64,000 bases of DNA from Tanypteryx hageni (GCA_028673005.1 CM054114.1:131088470-131152469); one strand, 5' to 3'. Shown: positions 34,081 through 44,590, counted from the first letter of the stretch. Notes: generated from the sequence alone by a model not told the origin. Numbers and translations are program-made.

Positions 34081-34568
34081 GCTCATGAAAAAAATCGAAT
34101 TCGGGATTTCAACGGAAATACACATTTTGAGGCCCCCTGAAAACGTTTTGACTATTTTCTCGATTATGTCTGTGGGTGTGTCTGTGTGTGTGTGTGTGTC
34201 TGTGGCCAAAAACTCAAAAACTAATAATCCGAGCAGCATAACATTTCATATTCAGCATTTTTATTAGAAACTCATGAACTGATTAGATTTTTGCTAAAAT
34301 CGGTCGACCGGATGTGGGTGTTTATCCTTGTCATTTTTTCGTTTGTGTCAAATATCTCCTGTAACTCTTCGTTAACGTAATCGTATTTAATAATCTAAGT
34401 TATACGAATTTTATTCTCTACAACTTTTGTATTTAATAATTTTTTGTAGAGCCAATTGTTAAGGAGATATTTCAGTTCAATATTGACAGCGATTCCAGCG
34501 CCACCAACTCGTAAATTGCCAAATACATAAGGAGAAAGACGTGTCTTGACCACATCAGATTTTTTATA
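34081..34568 (+). repeat. Interspersed repeat family A, copy 2
   Basis: Colinear with 8591-9240, from CATGAAAAAAATCGA to CCACATCAGATTTTTT, but carrying a (TG)n expansion near 34166-34204 absent from copy 1 and several internal deletions. It retains FGISTEIHILRPPENVLTIF as an open segment. Confidence 0.65.
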
Positions 34569-35227
34569 TAATAACTTTAAAAATTGGAGCTACATTTGCT
34601 GACGCAATGTGAAAAAGGGCATTTTATTTATCGAGGTTTATTTAGAATAGTAAGTTTAAATTATTTATGAATTCAGTGATACAACTATATGACTAAGTAG
34701 TTGATTCAATGATTAACTTAAATATATTAACGTCATATCTATAACCATTTGCTCAGTATCTTAATTTAAAAATTTTCAAGACACCATCTGCCTTCCACCA
34801 ATTTCTCCCAGCAAGTTAGGTTAGTGTACAAGATATCACAAATGGGCCCGATTCGTGCAATGGAATATTTGAAAGAAATGATTATATGTATAAACGTTTT
34901 TTAACTTGATTGTTTTTATGCTAGCAACAATAAGGAAGTAACCATTCTTGTTTGATTTTCTTGACAACGGCTACTCCAACGATAAAAATGTATAGGAAAA
35001 GAAATACGTCACTAGTTCAACAAGTTTCATTTGAAAACTACCTATATGGACGAGCGGAGCGAGATCTCTCCTGTTTAGTCCCTGTGCACTTTGTCTGTTT
35101 GTCATTCTGTTTGTCTGTCTGTCTGTCGGTTTGTTCTACAATAACTGCTTTCTCAGTTCTCTGATTTTCACCAAACTTCGTGTGCATGTACAAATAACTT
35201 AGAGTCGACTGCCTATGGGTTTTCTGG
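34569..35227. other. Unassigned sequence with (TGTC)n near 35098-35130
   Basis: AT-rich. A TCTCTCCTGTT and CCCTGTGCACTTTGTCTGTTT segment (about 35065-35100) recurs inside the fold-back element at about 35413-35450. Confidence 0.4.
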
Positions 35228-35902
35228 TACAATACCCTTATAGTTCCTGCGCAATTTACGTTAGCGCATTGCGCTAATTTTCAAATCTTATCCAATCAAA
35301 ACTAAATTTAGCGTAAATACAAAAAACATGAAACGATGAAGAAAATGCCAAATAAAAATCTCTCTAAAATGTACAGGGAGCCTCCCAGAGGCGGGTAATT
35401 TGCGTTCGCGCGGTCTCTCCTGTTCATCCCTGTGCACTTTGTCTGTTTATTTGTTTGTCTGTTCTACTATAAAGGCTGTCTCAAGCGAAATTTCTAAAAT
35501 AGATGGATCACATTGAATAATATAATATAATATGGAAGAATTGAAAACGAAAACGAGAAATATTTTACTGGTACTCTTTCAATTCTATTAAAACTTTGCA
35601 TCCCCACTCACGGTGTGCAATTTGCCCAATCTAGCTGGACAAAAATCAATTTTCGACTATTAGTAACTAGGCGATCCGCGGGATCTTCGGCCTCGCTCAG
35701 CCCACTTAGGGCTGGCGGGGGGAATCATATTGCGCGCCTTTGGGAGGCTCCCTGTACATTTTAGAGAAATTTTTATTTGACATTTTCTTCATCGTTTCAT
35801 GTTTTCCGTATGTATGCCAAATTTAATTTCGATTGGATAAGATTTGAAAATTAGCGCAATGCGCTAACAAAAATTGCGCAATAACTATAATAATACTGTT
35901 TT
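35228..35902. mobile_element. Fold-back element with long terminal inverted repeats
   Basis: Arms of about 157 bp (35238-35394 and 35733-35890) are highly similar inverted copies, sharing TAGCGCATTGCGCTAATTTT, CAAATCTTATCCAATC, ACATGAAACGATGAAGAAAA and TCTAAAATGTACAGGGAGCC. Weaker similarity extends to about 35228 and 35902. The interior holds a direct repeat of sequence just left of the element and one copy of repeat family B (35661-35735). There is no coding capacity. Class is uncertain: fold-back DNA transposon, or two inverted copies of one dispersed repeat. Confidence 0.65.
35661..35735 (-). repeat. Repeat family B, copy 1
   Basis: Contains AACTAGGCGATCCGCGG, CCTCGCTCAGCCCACTT and GGGCTGGCGGGGGG, the complement of the segment at 39940-40021. 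CAGCCC and GGGCTG form a small hairpin next to a G run. Confidence 0.6.
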
Positions 35903-36401
35903 ATTAGCATAGACATTATACAAATGTATTGCCTCGTCATAGTATAATAAAAATTCAAATACATATATATATACATTATAAAATTATTACAAAAATATTA
36001 CATATATTTGATATTATAAAAGTTTTCAAAACAATATAAACAATTAACCAACAAGTAGTGTTAAATATGTATTTTAAATAAATTTGGAGGAAGTGTCCTA
36101 ATGGTAGGTAATAGGTAGAATGCTATATAACTTCACTGATGTCTTTTCAAAACTATTTAATGTCTTACTGTACTTGCAGTAGTCATTTTTGAGATTAAGC
36201 CTCTTTCTGGTGAAATGTTGGTGGACATTGGTATAGTCATTGAAGTTACTAATGTTATTCTTGATATATAGCAGGCATTGGTAGACATAGATTGATGGTA
36301 AAGACATAATTTTCTGTTTAACAAACAGTGGCTTACAATGTGTTTTAGAGTTTACTCCACATATAATACGGATTTCTCTCTTTTGAAGGAGTAGTAATTT
36401 T
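35903..36401 (-). pseudogene. Non-LTR retrotransposon, C-terminus of reverse transcriptase ORF and 3' UTR
   Basis: From 36401 leftwards the minus strand reads IKLLLLQKREIRIICGVNSK, THCKPLFVKQKIMSLPSIYV and YQCLLYIKNNIS, then VHQHFTRKRLNL and SVKLYSILP, with a stop near 36098. LQKRA(I/V)RII.G, C+PLF...(I/L)L.LP.(I/L)YI, and N-x-H-x-(Y/F)-x-T-R are the usual C-terminal blocks of jockey-like LINEs. A 3' UTR follows to about 35903, with an AATAAAA near the arm of the fold-back element. It is 5'-truncated exactly where the Transib/RAG1-like frame begins on the other strand; the N-terminal part of the longer minus frame is antisense to that gene. Confidence 0.75.
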
Positions 36402-37144
36402 ATGGATGACGAGTTGTTGGCTGCTGCTGGAAAAAGGGATGCAGCAGATATTGTCAAGGAGCTATCGGTTGCACCACCACAAAGGGCAGCAAAGCTCAAA
36501 AAATCAAGGTTTCCTAAGTCACAACCTGCGCCGTATACTGATGAAGAGGCGTTAGCTTTTTTTCTCGATGCGCATCTCACAACACATCAATATAAATTGG
36601 TGCAATCTCAAGCCAAACATCGAAATTGTTATATTTATCCACCATATTATGTGATTCAAAAGACAAAAAAGATGTGTCGCCCATCACGAGAGGCAATCTA
36701 TGCTAGTGAAACGTGCGCAGAAATAAACCTCCAAGCCCTTTTGAAACATACCATTGAGCGCAACGTTAAAGTACAACACGAAGTTCTCAGTCAAGTTGTA
36801 TCCGAGCACGATGTTCAGTCTTTAACTTTAATATGTAAGTGGGGATGTGATGACAGCTCAGGGCATAGTACTTTCAAGCAGAAGTTTGACGAGCAAGAAG
36901 GCCACACCTTCATAATATTCTCGTTCCTCTTCAACTCCATATTAATGACCCTGACAGACGTATTTTGTGGCCAAATCTGAGAACATCCTCTACGAGATAC
37001 TGCCGGCCAGTGAAGCTGCTTTTTGAAAAAGAATCATCAATATTAATTCAACAAGAAACACTCAAATTGGAACAGCAAATAAAGAAACTTGCACCTAACA
37101 AAGTGACTGATGAAGGTACAGAAATTGGTGTACAGATCTATTGA
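36402..37144 (+). pseudogene. Transib/RAG1-like transposase relic, N-terminal and first-Asp region
   Basis: The frame gives a segment with TDEEALAFFLDAHL, then NCYIYPPYYVIQKTKKMCRP, then LICKWGCDDSSGHSTFKQKF. After a frameshift near 36900 it continues ILVPLQLHINDPDRRILWPN, TSSTRYCRPVKLLFEKESS and QQIKKLAPNKV to a stop at 37142. YPxYYxIQKxKxxCYP, KWG-D-GSSG-S-YKQKF and NPRPSSTRxCRP are blocks of an invertebrate family I relate to the RAG1/Transib core. The Asp at residue 150 (WGCD) would be the first catalytic acidic residue, and the STRYCRP block corresponds to the segment after it. The second Asp and the catalytic Glu are not in this part. The family assignment is from memory of motifs. The start is the first ATG; the true N-terminus may be lost at the LINE junction. 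Confidence 0.65.
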
Positions 37145-37577
37145 AAGCTTATGGCGCCAAAATGCGCGAAGAGTCACGTGATGTAGGGGAAGGCGGCTTT
37201 GGAGGGGGAAAGCTTAAAGGGAAGGGGGCTGCGGAGGGGGAAAGCCTAAGGGGAAGTGAAACAATTGAGCGGAGCTCTGCGGGACAGGCAAGTAATTTAA
37301 ATTGGCGGGAACTTACGCGAAGTAAGATACGCGATTGAAAAGTATGTGTTACAAATTGGGGAATATGGACATTTTGAAAGACGAAAATTAAATTAATTGG
37401 TTATCCGTCAACATTTATTTGCACTACATGCAATGCAACGTCGAAAGCGTTCAATACATTACAATGGAAGCAACTAAGCCCCTATTCTGTGTTAAATATT
37501 AGTTATACAATGAGTATACAAATCAGCGAATACTGAAAACAATACACAAACTACTACTAACTACTACATAACTGAAA
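37145..37577. other. Spacer with a 32-bp tandem duplication
   Basis: About 37190-37255 contains two tandem copies of a GGAGGGGGAAAGC-bearing unit. The remainder is AT-rich and may be the end region of the DDE element. Confidence 0.35.
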
Positions 37578-38025
37578 CTAATCCTCCTCACTTTCTTCAC
37601 TTTCAGTGTCTGAATCGACATTAATAATTATCTCATTGATGTTCTCCATAATATTTTCTGCCTCAATAAATTCTCTCATTCTCTCATTCCACTCATTCAC
37701 TCCAATTTCTAAACACTTCTCCTCCACTAACCTTTTCACTTCATCCATTTTAAAAGTTATATTTCTTGAACCCACCCATTTTTTTTAAAATTGCCCACAT
37801 TTGGGACTTTTGTGAGGTTTTGTCTTCCATGGACTTTTAAATATCGCTTCAGTGCCTTTTGCCTGTCCTCCTTCATACGAAATATCAATTAAACTTCGAC
37901 GTGAAACCCCAGTTGCTCCCATTACTCGCTCATGAACACTTTTAATAGGAATAGCCTTCGACTGCTTCTTTCTTCATAAACATCAAAACATTATGAATGA
38001 TTTCTCGTGCTGGACTATGGATCAT
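37578..38025 (-). pseudogene. Internally deleted DDE (Tc1/mariner-superfamily, DDE_3-type) transposase
   Basis: From 38025 the minus strand reads MIHSPAREIIHNVLMFMKKE. After a frameshift it gives SVHERVMGATGVSRRSLIDI and then FKSPWKTKPHKSPK, resembling the N-terminal helix-turn-helix region that ends in a basic K/R-P-R-K linker in arthropod DDE_3 transposases. It then jumps directly to the C-terminal tail (37775-37578), ITFKMDEVKRLVEEKCLEIG with an NEIIINVDSDTESEESEED acidic end. The whole catalytic DDE/D domain between them is missing, with the junction near 37780-37800. This is a deletion derivative. Its terminal repeats were not resolved. Confidence 0.55.
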
Positions 38026-38421
38026 ATTTTATTCCCTAACTTGGAAGTCGATGGACCGGTATCCATGATAATAAGATTTAAAATCACAGCTAACAGTACA
38101 AAATAACAAAGGAAAACGAATCAAAGAGTAGCAGTGAATAACAAATACACGATAACAAAACAGCAATCGGAACAACGATAATAAGCAACGAAAAAACGTG
38201 AAAGCAAAACAGCAATAAACTCTTACAACAAAAAACGAGAAGCAATAACAGGAATAAAAACAAAAAGCAATTACTACAAAGCAAATGAACAATAACAAGA
38301 AATAACGAGGGGATAATAATGAAACAACTGAAGTTCAGTGGAGCGAAGCAGAAAGATTGGCAGCGAAGGCACTAGGCGACAATCTCAAACGAGAATGACT
38401 AATTATCCCATTCGTATATAC

Positions 38422-39513
38422 CAAGGGTGGCCAACTTGTTTCTTGTTGCGATCGACTTTTTTATATAAAAAGTAGTCACGATCTACCATGACAAAAAACT
38501 TTTTAATGCGATTATGAAATACGAGTATAAAGGGAAAATAAAAATTACTCATTTCAAATTTTACAAGTTTTGATAGAACAAAGTTTATTGAATTTATTAA
38601 ATAAACGAAGAACACTTCAAAATAAACATTTTGAAATATAAATATACATAAAATGAAGATAACTTTTAATTTAATTAATGAGAAGTTGGTGTCTTTATAT
38701 CTTCTGCTAAGCTTTCATAGTGGGGCGTGTACCTCGACAAGGACAGTCTTAAGGCATCTTCAGTATGGGAATCGGTAAGCAAGGAACGATGCTTCCTCTT
38801 CGTTAGTTTTAAATATGAAAACGCCGATTCACGTAAGTATGTGGATCCAAAACAAGAATGGATTTATTCACTACATTTTCTAATGTTTGAATATTTTTCC
38901 TGACTAAACATTCTTCCAAAAGCCTTCTTCTGACTCCCTAGCTCTTAAGAATAGATCGGATTGCAGTGTTATAATTTCGTTTTCAAGTATAATTTTTTCC
39001 ATGTGGAAAATGTCAGCAATATTTTCCGCAATATGCTTTGTATTTAAATCAGTTATAATTGAAAAGAAAGATACTGAACAACATCTTCGATTTTTTTTAA
39101 ATCATTGAATTTGACATCAAAGTCCTCCATAACGCTTTTAATTTCTACTGTGTATTTTTCAGACGTAAAAATAAAACTAGGATATTTTTGCAAATGGTCT
39201 TTCATATTTGGAAAGTGATCAAAGTTTTGTTTTTGGAGATCGCTAATCAACATTGGAAATTGATTTTTATATGCGTTAACACTACTAATCATCTCACTTA
39301 TAGTCTTACTTCTTCCTTGCAGTTCTAAATTCAAAACGCTCAATTTACCTGTAAAATCTGTTAGAAACGCTAGAACACAGAGCCAGCTTTCATCATACAA
39401 ATTCTTGTATTCATCGTTTCTTTGTTGAAAAAAATTTAGTATTTCACTCAACAAATTACGAAATTACGGAAATTGCGACTAGTCGATCGCGATCGACCTG
39501 TTGGCCACCCCTG
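38422..39513 (-). mobile_element. hAT element copy with perfect 8-bp target duplication, 1,092 bp
   Basis: Left tip CAAGGGTGGCCAAC, right tip complement CAGGGGTGGCCAAC, both followed by inner GCGATCGAC-type repeats. The octamer GTATATAC is present exactly on both sides (38414-38421 and 39514-39521). Inside is the C-terminal half of a hAT transposase on the minus strand, so the copy lacks its N-terminal coding part. It sits between the two recognisable pieces of the Transib/RAG1-like relic. Confidence 0.9.
38675..39454 (-). pseudogene. hAT transposase C-terminal half
   Basis: From 39454 the frame has ILNFFQQRNDEYKNLYDESW, LCVLAFLTDFTGKLSVLNLE, LQGRSKTISEMISSVNAYKN and then HFPNMKDHLQK. W-x-x-x-L-(A/C)-F-L-(A/T)-D-(I/F)-T-x-x-L-N-x-L-N-x-x-L-Q-G is the signature of the GTF2IRD2/SCAND3-like hAT branch. 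In a later frame (about 38862-38675) IHSCFGSTYLRESAFSYLKL, TKRKHRSLLTDSHTEDALRL and SLSRYTPHYESL form the hATC dimerisation region (GSTYLCE-x-x-FS-x-x-K). It ends at a stop at 38677-38675. Frameshifts and stops lie between the two parts. Confidence 0.75.
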
Positions 39514-39630
39514 GTATATACCGTCACCCCCGCGTAGCTCGCTTTCGAGAATGTACTCTTCCATGCCGAATTCGTGTTTGTGCGCAGATGCCATAAGCTT
39601 TCAATATATCTGTACATCAACGTGTGCGAG

Positions 39631-39894
39631 ACAAGAAAAAGAGAAATCAGGGAACGATTTAGAGTTGAAATGGGTCTATTGGTTGACCAACCAAAACCTG
39701 GTAGTGCAACTACAAATGATGGAAATACATCAAGAAGACATTTTAAACATACTCATCAAAGTGCTTCCATAACAGAGGTCAATGAAGTCCTCATATATAA
39801 TTTCTGCGTGATTTTAGAAACAATTGCTAGTGGGTATGAAATTAATTTGGAGGCCTTTGAATCGTATACAACCAAAACTGTGCCATTGTACGAA
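39631..39894 (+). pseudogene. Transib/RAG1-like transposase relic, downstream region
   Basis: Inside the plus frame 39574-40023, residues 20-107 read TRKREIRERFRVEMGLLVDQ, PKPGSATTNDGNTSRRHFKH, SASITEVNEVLIYNFCVILE and TIASGYEINLEAFESY. (R/K)F(R/K)xE(M/L)GL(I/V)VD-PK-G-G-TNDGNTARR-F, ITGV-x-LI-RF-x-IL, and IASGY-I-E-F-x-Y are successive blocks of the same family as 36402-37144, in the correct order and strand. The segment between the two pieces, with the second catalytic Asp, is missing. From about 39895 the coding similarity stops and repeat family B with a poly-C run follows, so the C-terminus with the catalytic Glu is also lost. Confidence 0.65.
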
Positions 39895-39939
39895 GTGCAG
39901 GAGAACTATGAAGACGACAATAATATCGAACATGTGATT

Positions 39940-40021
39940 CCCCTCCCTCTCCCCCCCCCCCCCCCCCCCGCCAGCCCAAAGTGGGCTGAGCGAGGCAAAC
40001 GCGGATCCCCTAGTTTGATAT
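39940..40021 (+). repeat. Repeat family B, copy 2, with poly-C run
   Basis: Complement of 35661-35735. A near-pure C run of about 20 (39950-39969) precedes GCCAGCCC and a CAGCCCA-AAG-TGGGCTG hairpin, then GAGCGAGGC, GCGGATC and CCTAGTT. The homologous tract in copy 1 has only six G. Confidence 0.6.
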
Positions 40022-40169
40022 GACCAATACCTTACGAGATATTTTGTCATCAATAAAGTGGTACCCCTGGTTGGCTTACGTGATTCATGTATGAGATTTT
40101 CTTATTGCCTTTGACTGTGTCCTTAATAACAAATTTCATAAAATTCAGTTCAGTAGAAGCCGAGAAAGA

Positions 40170-40230
40170 ACATGCGGACGGACAGACGGACGGACAGACA
40201 GACAGACAGACGGACAGACGGACGGTCATA
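40170..40230 (+). repeat. (GACGGACA)n-type microsatellite
   Basis: Mixed GACGGACAGACA units between about 40172 and 40227; a shorter run recurs near 40362-40378. Confidence 0.8.
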
Positions 40231-41645
40231 CTGGATGCGAAACGCGCCCCTAAAAACTTCTTTGTCAGCGTAATGAATGCCATCATAGCTCCCATACAAA
40301 CATGCCGATTTCAATCTTCTATCTCTTACAGTTTACTTGCTATTTTAATTTAACTGACTGCACAGACGGACAGACAGAGCAAAAGCATATACGCGTTTAT
40401 AAAATGAAACGCGCTAAAAACCAGGTCAATCGATTTATTTTCCTGTGCGCATCCCAGGAAAAAGTACTAAATATTTGCTCTATGCATCGATAACTGTCTT
40501 TCGCGTGGGCATGCATTTACGATTACTTAACGACGTATTCTCCATTATATCACTTAAACAATAATTGAATATGAAACAGTTTTTCTTTTTACTCGAAAGC
40601 ATTTTTGGCCAGCTCGATTCTTTTTGCCGATATTAATTTATCAAATCAAGAATAAAATATGAATTACTTACGACGATAATTTATAATTTATATGAAAAAT
40701 TTACTCATGAGTTTAAAATGCCAAAACTCGGAAATTTTACGCGGAAAGCTATTTCTATTTAAAAAAAGGAATTTTTAAGTTTATTTTTCGAAATGAACTT
40801 TCATTTAACTGATATTTTGTGAGGGTACTCGATTAATTTCCTTAATGAAAAAATATAAAATTCAATTATTATTTAATGGTTTTTATTCAGCCTGTGAGTT
40901 TGCCAAAATTCCATATCGCCCACTTTAATCAAAGGCACCGTGTTTACGCATCCATTTCTGTGATATTTATTTTTAAAACAACACGCAATAATAATAAGAT
41001 AGAACAACCCAAAAGTTTAATCATTTTAACGGAAATATCATTATAAATCCCTTTGAAATGATATATGCTTGTTATCCTGCTCTTTTTGCGCTATTGCTGT
41101 AATTTCCCGATTCAGAAGAATGAAGGCATTTTAGATATTTAATTTCTATTAGCTACACAAATTCATTTTGTAATGCTTATTTATTTTATCAAAGCATTCC
41201 CTGAAATTCAATAATAACAGCTCCAACGGATCCGTTATATTTATCGCTATTCAACTTTTTCCTTGCTGACGTAACCTTTTGCAGAATTTGTAAATTATCG
41301 CATACCCTACTCCATATTTTCAGGTGATGAGTAAATGAACGGTACTTGTAACATATACATACCCAATATTTTTAAGTGCAGATATTTATTTTTTAAATAA
41401 TGTGTTACATTCTGTCTGTAGCATTCTTCCAACTCGGGCGACCACTTACATGAGAAATAAGACCGTTCCGAACCCTTATGGGTTAAATATACTCACTGTT
41501 AAGCACGATACTTGTAAGAGATACGTGGAGGCGTCGAAATAAATATTTATCACAACGCTCCTTCCTCGTTAAAAAATTTTCATAAAACGCATTCTCGCGT
41601 AATTCAACAGAGAATTATCGAGCTCACCTTATAACTTACACGAAC
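40231..41645. other. Unassigned AT-rich sequence
   Basis: No supported gene. CAGAGAATTATCGAGCTC at 41609-41626 is a copy of the module seen at 27223. Confidence 0.35.
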
Positions 41646-41970
41646 TAGGCGGGTGAGCAACCTTCGACTATCTAGATTATAATATTATGTGGCTAGCGGA
41701 AATTTGATGAAAAAAAGAGAACCGTAACACACGAATTCATATTTTTTTTTAAGTTGAAACTTTGATATTAAAGCATTTAATACCAAAACTATAACCCAAA
41801 AATCACATTATAGAATTGACCTTTAACTTACATGAAACCTCATAATCTCCAGGCAACTTCCGATATAAACTCTTATCCAGCGCGCCGAAGCATTGGCATC
41901 TTCCATTATGTCCCGAAGAACTCGCAACCAGCAATGCGGCCCGCCAATTAGAAAATGTTGCCCGCTGCTG
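41646..41970. mobile_element. Non-autonomous hAT element, GCGGCCC family, copy 2
   Basis: Colinear with 4273-4601. Shared blocks are TTATGTGGC-x-AGCGGAA then TGATGAAAAA, CAGGCAACTTC then GAT with AAACTCTTATCCAG, CGCGCCGAAGC, and AATGCGGCCCGCC before the right tip. The right tip complement is CAGCAGCGGGCAACATTTTC; the left tip is degenerate (TAGGCGGGTGAGCAACC). The length of 325 bp matches copy 1 (329 bp). Target duplication is not evident. Confidence 0.65.
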
Positions 41971-42179
41971 AATTGGACAAGCAGCCACTGCATTAGCCGT
42001 GAAGCTATTTGAAAAACCAGACGCGCATTTTGGCTACAAAGCATCGATCGACGGCGGTGATTCACCGACAATAGATTCTTCATTTTTTTCTTTCGCCGAA
42101 TCATCCGATGGCGTCTGCTTTGCAGCTTTTATGCTCGTATTTTTAGCCTACTTTCCAAAATGGAAATAGGCTTATAGTA

Positions 42180-42335
42180 TCGTCGTTGTGCCAGTCCGTC
42201 TAAAAAATTAATCGTAATTTTTGAACCAATGGTTTCATGACACTTGGTGGAAATCTCTTGCTACTGGCGCCGAGCTTCCGAGGATAGTTTTTGTCGCAAA
42301 GATTTCAAGTCCCGGGTTCGATTCCAGCAATTACC
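42180..42335 (+). repeat. tRNA-box-bearing dispersed repeat
   Basis: AATGGTTTCATGACACTTGG followed by TGGAAAT is shared with the 5' part of the hammerhead insertion (4719-4748). Downstream, TGGCGCCGAGCTTCCG (42267-42282) resembles an A box and GGGTTCGATTCC (42313-42324) is a consensus B box about 45 nt later. This suggests a pol III-type SINE or a composite repeat; no cloverleaf is convincing. Confidence 0.4.
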
Positions 42336-42763
42336 CTTTATATTTTATTTACATGAGAATTCTGAAATCCATCGCGCAGAATAATTTTCTCTTGCACATT
42401 AAAATATTTTAGAAATGTTATATCCAAGTTGGATTTGTACTAATCTCTGAGAAAAGGAATGGAAATTCTGATTTTTATCGTAGACTGTTGCTTGTCGATT
42501 GTATTTCTTCGAATTTCGCGTAAATATTGGCGTTTTTTCAGTTTTTATCTCTCATTACGAGAGTGTTGCCATTGAAACGACTATTGTTGGACTTGGACTC
42601 GGTATAGTCTAATAAAATGGTTCTTAACCTGGGTTGCGAGATGTCCTTTCTGAGGGTGCGAGACATGCCAGATTTTTTTAGAAGGTAAATCATTGAAAAC
42701 AAAAATTAAGCACAGACACGTAAGGATAACTACTTTGTTTCATCAAACTTATGTATTTATTAA

Positions 42764-43428
<665 letters not shown>

Positions 43429-43443
43429 AGCCGATAAACTTAA

Positions 43444-43570
43444 AAAAGTGTGTAATTTTTCATATATTCTTAATTTTAATCCGAAATAAAAATAAATATA
43501 TTACTTTTAAAAGTGTGTAATTTTTCAAGTAGGTATTCTTAGTTTTACTGCGAAATTAAAACTATATATA
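43444..43570 (+). repeat. Tandem duplication of about 62 bp
   Basis: AAAAGTGTGTAATTTTTCA then TATTCTTA and TTTTA-x-T-x-CGAAAT recur at about 43446 and 43508, just 3' of the transposase stop. Confidence 0.75.
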
Positions 43571-43938
43571 CAGGGTGTTTCATGATTCAGGAGGTAAGTT
43601 TGAGTAAAAAAGTTATTACAACATTGGTTCTATTTCCAACGCTATAATGGCAACAATGGTGATAGTTTGAGTTACATTGTAATCACCGTTGATTGTTGTT
43701 GTTTCTTGCCTACCTCGCTTCTGATCCATGATCAGAGTTACACGTGACACTGTTTCGATAAGTTCAAAATCGTAACTTCGTCTTGCGTTTTACTACAAAA
43801 TGAATCACTAGTTCACTCCCAGTGAATATGTCGACCAGCGAATATGTCGATATCTATTACATTTATGGATTCTGTGATGGTAACAGCAGGACAACATTTG
43901 AAGAATACGGTTCGGATAACGTGTACGATATTCTTGTA
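43571..43938 (+). mobile_element. Tc1/mariner-like element, 5' terminal fragment with start of an ORF
   Basis: It begins CAGGGTGTTTCATGATTCAG directly after TA. An ATG at 43829 starts MSTSEYVDIYYIYGFCDGNS, resembling the N-terminal DUF4817-type helix-turn-helix found in many arthropod transposable-element proteins (x-x-E-x-x-D-(I/M)-x-x-(I/L)-YG-x-x-x-(G/N)-N). The family continues with a (E/R)-(E/L)-Y-R-x-R-(Y/F)-P-N-R motif. Here that motif appears only on the opposite strand (43935-43901), implying a local inversion. The rest of the element is lost at the (AT)n tract. Confidence 0.5.
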
Positions 43939-43967
43939 TTATATATATATATATATATATATATAGC

Positions 43968-44588
43968 TGTGATATTTTGACATATAAAGGTGAAAGGTTG
44001 TAATATGAATAATTTTGTGTCAAGGAGGGAGTATTATTGAGTTGAAGGGTTTAAAAATCAATTAATGTCATTTGTACGCTACTGCGCAATAGTGACAATA
44101 ACGTAATAAACTCGACCCACGCGCTGAAGTAGGGATTGTTAAGAGATATAAATAGAACATATATTAACATTGAAACAGCAGCGACAATGAGGACGCATTG
44201 AGTAATGAGGGACCCCGGCGGAGAGGAGCTGGGGTGGTAAGAAAGGAGATTATTGCCGCGGGCAATGCGAAGAGATTTGTCTCTCTCGTACGAACGGGTA
44301 AAGAAAATAGACTTGGGTCGAGTGAGGGTGATCGAAATTAATTTAATATTATTGAGTGGCTGAATAGAGTAGCTCACTCAAAGGTACGACGATTGTTACT
44401 ATTGAAAGATTAATTGAAATAAAAAGTAAGTAAAAAGGAATTCGTTGAGTTATTAATCCGCGTAAAAGAATTCTAAGTATCACCAAGCGACACCACATGA
44501 TCCAGAGACCGGGGAGAAGATACGGAGTGCTACCGGACGGAGGAAAAGAACACGACCAGTATTCTTAAAACACCACAAAAGGACGCAG

Positions 44589-44590
<2 letters not shown>
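43968..44590 (+). mobile_element. Possible solo LTR
   Basis: The unit starts TGTGATATTTTGAC and ends GGACGCAGCA, giving TG...CA ends, and lies between two (AT)n tracts (43939-43965 and 44591-44624). Internally there is TATAAATA at 44147-44154 and an AATAAA near 44418, the promoter and polyadenylation layout of an LTR. No second LTR, primer-binding site or gag/pol is present. The target duplication cannot be judged because both flanks are (AT)n. Confidence 0.4.

Noticed and set aside
36098..36580. 160-codon minus frame as one protein
   Set aside because: Only the part left of 36401 is LINE-like; the N-terminal part is antisense to the Transib/RAG1-like relic.
37100..37140. CTGATGA...GAAA resembling a hammerhead core
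   Set aside because: It lies in transposase coding sequence, no stem II or stem III pairs, and there is no cleavage triplet in position.
40140..40230. GACGGACAGAC repeats considered as a CRISPR-like array
   Set aside because: Units are contiguous with no spacers; it is a simple microsatellite.
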